Positions 1 through 5,148 of a stretch of DNA of 9,086 bases are shown here, in pieces. A model generated the notes under the pieces. That model saw only the letters and a program-made list of their open reading frames with translations, did not search any database and was not told the DNA's origin. Position numbers and translations under genes: made by a program. Where the stretch lies: positions 1 to 9,086 of the forward strand of contig JAUUZM010000106.1 of the NCBI GenBank assembly GCA_030589965.1. Direction: 5' to 3'. Each line of letters opens with the position of its first letter. Within the stretch, counting starts at the first letter, position 1. This DNA is from Bacteroides sp. GTDB taxonomy: Bacteria; Bacteroidota; Bacteroidia; Bacteroidales; SM23-62.

Positions 1-279
1 GTCCCTCAAAAGACCAGAGCATCGCCGGTCCCTCTAGGGGCCATTCTTTCAATAAACCAGTCTCGGGGTATTTGCCATCCCGATCCGGACCACGCCATTG
101 GGAAATATCCTTTCTCCCGGAACATGAAATCAGGGTAAGGATGAGAGCTGAAATGATTATTAATCTTATGGACATTCCTGTAGGTATTTGATTGGGTCAT
201 AAATATACCCAAAAGGATCTTACAGGAAACTATTGATCGACTTTTGACATTATATAAAAGATTTCGCGGGAGATCTCCC
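1..279. repeat. Left copy of direct repeat flanking the hemerythrin-luxR-feoB cassette
   Basis: Three blocks match the right copy in the same order and orientation: 1-28 with 3229-3256 (one mismatch), 85-105 with 3253-3273 (two mismatches) and 225-279 with 3269-3323 (two mismatches). The material between the blocks (about 60 and 124 bp) is absent from the right copy, with junctions at the short direct repeats CCGG (25-28 / 85-88) and GGAAA (101-105 / 225-229). Positions 27-42 can also form a small GC-rich hairpin with a four-base loop. The block may continue left of the window. Confidence 0.8.
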
Positions 280-392
280 TCACTTTCAGTATTGGCCGGT
301 GCTGTACATGATGCAAAGGAAAGGAACAGAAAAGCTAACAAAAATATTCCGGCAAAGCTTTTTAAAACAATGGCATGAGCCCAAGTTATCAT
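6..392 (-). pseudogene. Internally deleted, frameshifted remnant of an ArsC-like lipoprotein gene
   Basis: Reading leftwards from the ATG at 392, the first ~40 residues are a typical lipoprotein signal (hydrophobic run, lipobox FAS-C at residue 29, then TAPANTESEGD). This resembles the N-terminus of the intact gene at 3274-3978 (IAAC, SVPVESDGD). Just after GD the DNA jumps to a 55-bp stretch, 225-279, that matches the last codons and stop of that gene (3269-3323) at 53 of 55 positions, but in another frame. The homologous frame would end at the TAG at 230-232; the shifted frame runs on to position 6 with unrelated-looking residues. About 190 codons, including the whole catalytic domain, are missing. 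The junction lies at GGGAGAT, similar to GGGAAAT in the intact copy, which suggests deletion at short homology. The signal-peptide DNA is much more diverged than the 3' end, so the copy may be an older paralog. A short functional lipoprotein cannot be excluded but is unlikely. Confidence 0.72.
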
Positions 393-397
393 TTTAT

Positions 398-412
398 CTA
401 TATTTGATATAG
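398..412 (+). promoter_or_regulatory. Promoter -7 box inside a perfect inverted repeat, upstream of the hemerythrin gene
   Basis: CTATAT-TTG-ATATAG is a perfect 6-bp inverted repeat with a 3-base centre. It contains TATATTTG (399-406), an exact match to the Bacteroidota -7 consensus TAnnTTTG. A transcript would begin near 413, leaving a leader of about 20 bases with an AGGAAGGA ribosome-binding sequence at 423-430. The symmetry over the -7 box makes it a candidate operator as well as a promoter. No clear -33 element was found. The regulator is unknown; the LuxR-type protein encoded downstream is one candidate (inference). Confidence 0.5.
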
Positions 413-432
413 TTTAAAATCCAGGAAGGAAA

Positions 433-1158
433 ATGAATATGAAAATTTTTATAGCTGAGGATGAACTCTCATGGATCATCCAGCAGAACTACCTCTTGCT
501 TCCGATTATTAACAGGTTCGGATTAAGCCTGGGATTTGGTGATAAAAAAGTAAACAAGATCTGTGATGAGAAAGGTATATCATCAGACTTCTTTCTTGCC
601 ATAATCAATACATACCATAATCCTGATTATTTCCCCGAAGAGGCATTACTTTCAGTTTCACCTTTGATGATTATCGACTACCTGCAGAATACCCATGCCT
701 ATTATCTTGAGTATTCGGTACCGAGAATTGAGAGTCTACTGAATAAACTATTAGAAGATTGTTCGGATCATTGTACTGAATTAAATATGATCGAGTCTTT
801 CTACAAGAAGTATAATGAAGAATTTTTGATTCATATCCGTAACGAAGATGAGAAAATATTTCCCTATGTACGTGACCTCCACCAGTATGCGGAAAACAAT
901 CATAATAATCAGGTGAAGTATGGGAAGTATTCTATCCGCCAGTTTGAAAAGGAACATACCAATGTGGATGAAAAGCTGAATGATCTGAAAAATCTCCTAT
1001 TAAAATATCTGAAACCTGCTTATAATCAGAATCTTTGCAATGAATTTCTATTTGCCTTGTTTCAGTTTGAACAAGATTTGAAAGACCATGCCAGGATAGA
1101 AGATAAAATACTGGTTCCAAAGGTGCTTGAATTGGAAAAGAAAATTAACAATGCCTGA
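433..1158 (+). CDS. Hemerythrin (HHE) domain di-iron protein, Ric-like
   Basis: This is a 241-residue cytoplasmic protein laid out like Ric/ScdA/YtfE: a short N-terminal domain (about residues 15-75) followed by a four-helix hemerythrin domain (about 80-238). Likely di-iron ligands are H88, H134 with E138 (HIRNEDE), H175 (EKEH) and H219 with E223 (HARIED), the same spacing pattern as in the Ric at 4045-4773. The Cys-Cys pair typical of the Ric N-terminal domain is missing; only C44 lies there. A role in sensing or handling O2, NO or iron is inferred, not shown. AGGAAGGA at 423-430 would serve ATG 433 or, at slightly better spacing, ATG 439 (M3). The stop overlaps the start of the LuxR-type gene by 8 bases, so the two are probably translationally coupled. 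The pairing suggests the hemerythrin protein may be a sensor partner of that regulator. Confidence 0.85.
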   Translation: MNMKIFIAEDELSWIIQQNYLLLPIINRFGLSLGFGDKKVNKICDEKGISSDFFLAIINTYHNPDYFPEEALLSVSPLMIIDYLQNTHAYYLEYSVPRIESLLNKLLEDCSDHCTELNMIESFYKKYNEEFLIHIRNEDEKIFPYVRDLHQYAENNHNNQVKYGKYSIRQFEKEHTNVDEKLNDLKNLLLKYLKPAYNQNLCNEFLFALFQFEQDLKDHARIEDKILVPKVLELEKKINNA

Positions 1159-1753
1159 GCACATCTTTATCATACATCCTTCTGAGATTATCAGAAATGG
1201 TTTGAAAGAAGCCTGTAAGGATTTTACGGACCTTAATATAACCGTATTGCAGGATGGGAATGAAACACTGAATGAGCTAGCTCTCACTCAAAACATCCGG
1301 GCATTGATAATCGATGCTACATTGCCCATGTGCAAAGAGATCCTGAACCAAACAGATACAGCCCATTCATTCAAGATCATAGGTATTTACTATCCTGCGG
1401 ATTGGCCAAACAGGACCGGGGAATTTGACATGGAAGTTAATACCAGTATGAGTATTGATAAGATACAGGAATTAATTGGAGATCTGCTTGACAACCAGCC
1501 CAGAGCCGGGAAAATAGAATCAATAGGTCATCAGTTGAGCGATCGGGAACAGGAAGTGCTGAAATTGCTGGTCTTGGGACATTCTCACAAAGAAATTGGC
1601 AGCAGCCTGAATATCAGCATCCATACGGTAATCTCTCACCGTAAAAACATAACCTTGAAGCTTGGCATTAAGTCTGTCAGCGGACTCGCCGTATACGCTA
1701 TTATTTCAGGCTTCATCGAAACCGATAATATCAATCCCGAATCTCTGATCTGA
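1151..1753 (+). CDS. LuxR/NarL-type response regulator with a degenerate receiver
   Basis: This is a 200-residue DNA-binding regulator. Residues 129-187 are a clear LuxR-type helix-turn-helix: LSDREQEVLKLL, then KEIGSSLNIS, HTVISHRKNI and KLGIKS. Residues 1-115 look like a CheY-type receiver fold (IFIIHPSEIIRNGL at the start; D55 in ALIIDATLP fits the phospho-acceptor place). The usual acidic pair at the first strand is replaced by HP, and the later Thr/Lys motifs are not evident, so phosphorylation is doubtful. The start is taken at ATG 1151, preceded by a GGAAAAG-like sequence; a TTG at 1127 would give 8 extra residues but lies deep inside the hemerythrin gene. The 8-base overlap with that gene argues for co-expression and a shared signal. 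No histidine kinase gene is seen nearby. Targets may include the feoB-like gene downstream and its own promoter (inference). Confidence 0.85.
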   Translation: MPEHIFIIHPSEIIRNGLKEACKDFTDLNITVLQDGNETLNELALTQNIRALIIDATLPMCKEILNQTDTAHSFKIIGIYYPADWPNRTGEFDMEVNTSMSIDKIQELIGDLLDNQPRAGKIESIGHQLSDREQEVLKLLVLGHSHKEIGSSLNISIHTVISHRKNITLKLGIKSVSGLAVYAIISGFIETDNINPESLI

Positions 1754-1796
1754 AATATCCCCATTTCTTGGGATTTCACACTTCCATTTTTTGAAG

Positions 1797-1804
1797 TAAT
1801 TTTG
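1797..1804 (+). promoter_or_regulatory. Probable -7 box of a promoter for the feoB-like gene
   Basis: TAATTTTG is an exact TAnnTTTG match, 26 bases before the ATG at 1831. It predicts a transcript starting near 1811 with a leader of about 20 bases containing AAAGGTGG (1818-1825). The -33 element is weak. Two short hairpin-like repeats (ATCCC/GGGAT at 1757-1774 and ACTTC/GAAGT near 1779-1797) lie between the upstream stop and this box, too weak to call a terminator. The gene may be read both from here and from the upstream operon. Confidence 0.45.
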
Positions 1805-1830
1805 GACCCTACTATCCAAAGGTGGCTACC

Positions 1831-3156
1831 ATGCAGATATTGAAGGCAGGATTATTACAGGTTTCAGGGTTTGGCAGGAATGGTAAGCAACCGAAATTCG
1901 CTGCGAAACTCGATTTTGTTCTTACACATAAAATTTGGAGTATTCCAATATTTCTTGGGGTGGTCTTTCTGATTTTTTACCTGACATTTGTGCTGGGCAG
2001 TTATCCTGTGAAGTGGGTTGAGTATCTTTTTGCATGGTTTGGAAGAATTGTTGATGCGGGTTTTGCTCATGGACACATTCATAATCTCATGGTTAATGGA
2101 ATCATTCCCGGAGTTGGAGGGGTGGCTGTGTTTCTTCCAAATATCGTTATTCTGTTCATGATGATTTCCTTTCTTGAGGATTCAGGATACATGGCAAGGA
2201 CAGCCTTTATGGTTGATAAACTTATGCGCAGGATTGGCTTGCACGGCCAGTCGTTTGTCCCGCTGGTCATCGGCTTCGGATGCAATGTTCCTGCTGTCAT
2301 GGCAACCCGTTCCATTGAGAACAAAAGAAGACGGCTGATCACCATGCTTATAATCCCCTTCATGTCCTGCAGCGCCAGACTTCCCATTTATGTTTTGTTT
2401 ATATCCGCATTTTTTGCAGCCTACAGGTCCCTGATCCTTTTCATGCTCTACATGATAGGGATATTACTTGCATTGCTTTCTGCCTGGATGTTCAGCAAAG
2501 CAATTCGTAAGGATACCCAACCTCGCTTTTACGTTGATCTGCCCCCGTACAGACTTCCTTCTCTTCGCAGTGTATTGAGGCATATGTGGACTAAATCCTT
2601 CTATTTCATAAAGAAAATGGGAGGTGTAATCCTGGTTGCTTCCATCGTTATCTGGGCCCTGGGTTATTTTCCGCTGGAAGAGAACCGGATAAAGGGATCA
2701 AATGACAGCCCTCAGAAAACGGAGATCCAGGAACCGGTATCAAGCAACAAAGGATTGGAAAATTCATATATAGGTAAGATGGGGAAAGGCATACTTCCCG
2801 TTTTTGAACCACTTGGATTCGATTGGAAAATGAGCGTGAGTATTATTACAGGATTACCCGCCAAGGAGATCATAGTCAGTTCCCTTGCTGTCCTGAATAA
2901 CGGGAATGGGGAAAGGCATCTCACCGGACATATATCTTCCTGGATACCTGGAACCGATTTGCCCTACCCGGCATTATCTGCTCTTAGTTTTATGCTATTC
3001 GTCCTGATTTCCTTCCCCTGTATTGGTACTTTGATCAGTATCCGGAAAGAATCGGGTAGTACTATCTGGATGGCCGTATCCTTTTTTTATAATACCTCAT
3101 TAGCCTGGGTCATTTCTTTCCTTTTTTATCAGACAGGATTATTCTTGATATCGTAA
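1831..3156 (+). CDS. feoB: FeoB-type ferrous iron permease core lacking the GTPase domain
   Basis: This is a 441-residue polytopic inner-membrane protein that matches the C-terminal half of FeoB. It has the pre-membrane motif KLDFVLTHKIWSIPIF (26-41), EDSGYMAR (116-123), the first gate motif GFGCNVPAVMATR (148-160, C151), MSCSARLPIY (178-187, C180), and the second gate region GLPAKEIIVSS (341-351) and FPCIGT (395-400, C397). About nine or ten hydrophobic segments are visible. A normal FeoB is about 650-800 residues and begins with a roughly 250-residue G domain with GxxGxGKS and a helical GDI. None of that is present, and the 77 bases between the regulator stop and this start have no room for it. 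No FeoA is seen. The start is set at ATG 1831 because AAAGGTGG sits 5 bases upstream; a GTG at 1822 adds three residues. It may be half of a split FeoB, a GTP-independent carrier, or a truncated relic. The intact motifs and clean start favour function. Confidence 0.85.
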   Translation: MQILKAGLLQVSGFGRNGKQPKFAAKLDFVLTHKIWSIPIFLGVVFLIFYLTFVLGSYPVKWVEYLFAWFGRIVDAGFAHGHIHNLMVNGIIPGVGGVAVFLPNIVILFMMISFLEDSGYMARTAFMVDKLMRRIGLHGQSFVPLVIGFGCNVPAVMATRSIENKRRRLITMLIIPFMSCSARLPIYVLFISAFFAAYRSLILFMLYMIGILLALLSAWMFSKAIRKDTQPRFYVDLPPYRLPSLRSVLRHMWTKSFYFIKKMGGVILVASIVIWALGYFPLEENRIKGSNDSPQKTEIQEPVSSNKGLENSYIGKMGKGILPVFEPLGFDWKMSVSIITGLPAKEIIVSSLAVLNNGNGERHLTGHISSWIPGTDLPYPALSALSFMLFVLISFPCIGTLISIRKESGSTIWMAVSFFYNTSLAWVISFLFYQTGLFLIS

Positions 3157-3228
3157 CACATCAGGACTCCATAGAACATCACCAGTTTTCGTTTCCATGC
3201 AAAATGACACTCCCATGACCTTTGCCCG

Positions 3229-3323
3229 GTCCCTCAAAAGACCATAGCATCGCCGGACCACGCCACGGGGAAACTATTGATCGACTTTTGACATTATATA
3301 AAACATTTCGCGGGAGATTTCCC
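3229..3323. repeat. Right copy of the direct repeat flanking the cassette
   Basis: This is a compact version of the left copy at 1-279, in the same orientation and 3.0-3.2 kb away. It covers the last codons and stop of the ArsC-like gene plus its 3' flank. Relative to the left copy it lacks about 60 bp between two CCGG repeats and about 124 bp between two GGAAA repeats. The remaining stretch 3157-3228, between the feoB-like stop and the repeat, holds no gene or clear terminator. Confidence 0.8.
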
Positions 3324-3978
3324 GGCATCTGTCATCATATACATCTGCTTCCTCTGATGTGTCATCACCTTCAGCCGGATCTTCATAATGAATAGCAAAC
3401 CTCGAACTGGCTCCCTGTACAACAGGACATTGCATGTCAGCTTTACTGCAGCACATCAGGGCTATAAATTCTTCCTTCGGATTCTCATCATGGCCGTAAA
3501 GTTTGGAGAATGCCTTTACGGGTGGGCGCTCATCGGAAAATTGAATCAGATAAACCGGGTTTTCACTTTCAGTAGAACCTACTACCGAAAAACCCGCTCT
3601 GCGCAGTGCGTGTACCGTTCTAATATTACATGCACTTGCATCTATCCCCCCCGAGAATGAAAATACACTATCAATCCCATAATAACAGGCCGCAGTTTGG
3701 GACCAGACCTGTGACATGTGGCTTCGACGGGAATTACGGGAACAGATGAAAGTTAGTTTTGCATTTCCACCGAGTTCGAGCTGCTCAGAAATCAATTCAG
3801 ATATGCTGCTCAGAGTTTCTTTTCTATCCTCGGAAATTAAATCGAGCTCTCCTAAAATCTTACCAACATAAGGCTGCAGTGGTTCAAGCAGATTCACATC
3901 CCCGTCAGATTCTACAGGCACGGAACAAGCTGCTATTTGAAGCAACAGATAGGCAGACAGATATAGCTTATAAGCCAT
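3274..3978 (-). CDS. Lipoprotein with ArsC / low-molecular-weight tyrosine phosphatase domain
   Basis: This 234-residue protein begins with a hydrophobic signal (4-17) and lipobox IAAC (lipid-modified C18), followed by an acidic tether. A helical stretch (about 38-70) then leads into an LMW-phosphatase fold. The phosphate loop is FICSRNSRRS (C-x5-R, C79 and R85). MCCSKADMQCP (175-185) supplies the general-acid Asp D181 and the pair C177/C184 with six residues between, the same spacing as the redox Cys pair of thioredoxin-dependent arsenate reductases such as pI258 ArsC. The catalytic set therefore looks intact. Arsenate reduction or tyrosine-phosphatase activity is a family inference. Cytoplasmic homologs in Bacteroidota start near residue 49 (ISEDRKETL), so the signal is an addition that would place the enzyme in the periplasm or on the outer membrane. 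It lies 66 bp downstream of ric on the same strand with no obvious promoter of its own, so co-transcription is possible. Its 3' end is repeated at 225-279. Confidence 0.82.
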   Translation of the reverse strand: MAYKLYLSAYLLLQIAACSVPVESDGDVNLLEPLQPYVGKILGELDLISEDRKETLSSISELISEQLELGGNAKLTFICSRNSRRSHMSQVWSQTAACYYGIDSVFSFSGGIDASACNIRTVHALRRAGFSVVGSTESENPVYLIQFSDERPPVKAFSKLYGHDENPKEEFIALMCCSKADMQCPVVQGASSRFAIHYEDPAEGDDTSEEADVYDDRCREISREMFYIMSKVDQ

Positions 3979-3987
3979 TTATTATCA

Positions 3988-4028
3988 GATCATCTTAGTA
4001 TTCCCGGGGCACACAGCCTAAGATAATC
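3988..4028. repeat. Inverted repeat between ric and the ArsC-like gene
   Basis: GATCATCTTAG (3988-3998) pairs with CTAAGATAATC (4018-4028) at 10 of 11 positions around a 19-base loop that contains CCCGGGG. It sits between the ric stop and the ArsC-like start, both read leftwards. No T-run follows it on the minus strand, so a simple intrinsic terminator is unlikely. It could be an mRNA stem-loop that attenuates or protects the transcript, or an operator for the ArsC-like gene. Confidence 0.4.
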
Positions 4029-4044
4029 TATTCTATAGTTCTTG

Positions 4045-4773
4045 TCAATTGGAATTTATTTCCCTTGCCAGGGCAATGGTTTTCTTGAAAAGAATATTAT
4101 TCTCAAGGTGTATATGCCTGTGTAAATCATCTTCAAAATCTTTCAGCGTTTGATAAGTTACCTGGAATGTATTGCAGCCATCGGGTGGACATGTAAAGTT
4201 GTTTGTCAGCTCGGATATACGTTCAAATCGTTCTCCCTCAGTCTGATGTTCCTCTTCCATTAACTTAATGATAGATAATACTTCCTCTCTGACATTGCCC
4301 AAATCTGGATTTTCATCACCGGATTTCAGCATTTTTATGATGGTGGGGAAGAGTATTGATTCCTCATTCTCCATGTGTTTGCTTAAATTTTGAACTGCCC
4401 CATCAAACAATTCTTTAATTTCAAAAAGTTCTTTGTGATTTTCCCCGTGAACATCGCATAGTTTCTGTAATTTTTGCTGCAAAAAGGGGGCAACCTCAGA
4501 CACATATGTATGGTGTCGCTTCATAATATAATCACTGAGATCCTCAAGGGAAAGATTGTTAATGTAATTGGAATCAGGATCACTGACAATCATAAGAGCT
4601 TCTAACTCAGTGATCAAATTATCTACATTTCTGTCCGCATTTTGACAGGCCTCAGCCAATGAAATGTTTCCCCCACAGCAGAAATCTATTTTGTTTTTAT
4701 CAAATATCTGAGCCGCTTTGAAATTTTCCTGTACGACATCGCCTATTATGGTTTCAGAATTAATATTCATCAT
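4045..4773 (-). CDS. ric: Iron-sulfur cluster repair di-iron protein Ric (ScdA/YtfE)
   Basis: This 242-residue cytoplasmic protein has the full Ric architecture. Residues 6-45 are the ScdA N-terminal domain with its diagnostic IDFCCGGN motif (C32-C33), and about 75-238 form the hemerythrin-type four-helix domain. Probable di-iron ligands are H87 or H88, H133 with E137 (KHMENEE), H176 (EEEHQ) and H220 or neighbours with E224 (HRHIHLEN). In the family the protein helps restore Fe-S clusters damaged by nitric oxide or oxidants, probably as an iron donor. The gene starts with two adjacent ATG codons (4773 or 4770) and has no strong Shine-Dalgarno, as is common in Bacteroidota. It is divergent from the GDCCxC gene across 165 bp and may be the first gene of a pair with the ArsC-like gene. 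The hemerythrin protein at 433-1158 is a clear paralog in layout without the Cys pair. Confidence 0.93.
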   Translation of the reverse strand: MMNINSETIIGDVVQENFKAAQIFDKNKIDFCCGGNISLAEACQNADRNVDNLITELEALMIVSDPDSNYINNLSLEDLSDYIMKRHHTYVSEVAPFLQQKLQKLCDVHGENHKELFEIKELFDGAVQNLSKHMENEESILFPTIIKMLKSGDENPDLGNVREEVLSIIKLMEEEHQTEGERFERISELTNNFTCPPDGCNTFQVTYQTLKDFEDDLHRHIHLENNILFKKTIALAREINSN

Positions 4774-4912
4774 GTTTAGTATGTATTATGGAGTTTAAGG
4801 TCTCTTTGTATTAATACTTATATTAGCTGCGAATTTAAACAAAATATATAGTTAATTCCTGTTTATTTCCCTGGAAAAAATATTAATGGGGGAAATTTCA
4901 ATTTTTTCAGTT

Positions 4913-4920
4913 TACCTTTG
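4913..4920 (+). promoter_or_regulatory. Probable -7 box for the GDCCxC gene
   Basis: TACCTTTG fits the Bacteroidota TAnnTTTG box and ends 18 bases before the ATG at 4939, giving a very short leader. A -33 TTG was not found at the expected distance. The rest of the 4774-4938 intergenic region is AT-rich. It must also hold the divergent ric promoter, for which only a poor candidate (TATATTTTG on the minus strand, 4840-4848) was seen. Confidence 0.4.
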
Positions 4921-4938
4921 TGAAAAGCACTTCCAAAC

Positions 4939-5148
4939 ATGAAATTAATACAGCTCAAATCCACCATTACCTGTCCGGTATGTGGTTACTCCAAAGAAGA
5001 GACTATGCCGGAAAATGCCTGCGCATTTTTTTACGAGTGTGAGGGCTGCAAAACAGTACTGAAAGCAAAGAAGGGTGATTGCTGCATATATTGTTCTTAC
5101 GGTACGGTAAAATGCCCTTCCATTCAAGCGGGAGAGAAGTGTTGTTAA
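4939..5148 (+). CDS. Small Cys-rich GDCCVxC-domain protein
   Basis: This 69-residue protein has eleven cysteines: the pair CPVC (12-15), C28, CEGC (34-37), the diagnostic GDCCIYC (46-52), C59 and a terminal CC (68-69). The line STITCPVCG...ENACAFFYECEGCKTVL...KKGDCCIYCSYGTVKCPSIQ is characteristic of the GDCCVxC-domain family, some members of which carry selenocysteine; here the positions are ordinary Cys codons. The pattern suggests zinc or soft-metal binding, and family members are often found beside mercury or metal genes. The biochemical role is not established. It is divergent from ric, which fits a metal or thiol-stress neighbourhood. Its TAA (5146-5148) overlaps the dus stop at the shared TTAA, so the two convergent genes meet with no intergenic space. 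Confidence 0.9.
   Translation: MKLIQLKSTITCPVCGYSKEETMPENACAFFYECEGCKTVLKAKKGDCCIYCSYGTVKCPSIQAGEKCC

Noticed and set aside
1754..1797. Intrinsic terminator between the LuxR-type gene and the feoB-like gene
   Set aside because: The two hairpins have 5-bp stems with 8-base loops, AT-rich, and no proper T-run after a stable stem.
1..3323. Direct repeats around a cassette as an insertion sequence or integron-like element
   Set aside because: No transposase, integrase, terminal inverted repeats or target-site duplications were seen; the repeats consist of gene 3' end and flank, which fits segmental duplication better.
3388..3660. Plus-strand open frame of 90 codons
   Set aside because: It lies wholly inside the minus-strand ArsC-like gene, whose catalytic motifs are clear; the plus-strand product has no recognisable features.
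4840..4848. -7 box for ric (TATATTTTG on the minus strand)
   Set aside because: It has one base too many against TAnnTTTG and gives a 67-base leader; it was noted but not called.
4939..5148. Selenoprotein call for the GDCCxC protein
   Set aside because: No in-frame TGA occurs before the TAA at 5146-5148; every conserved position is an ordinary Cys codon.
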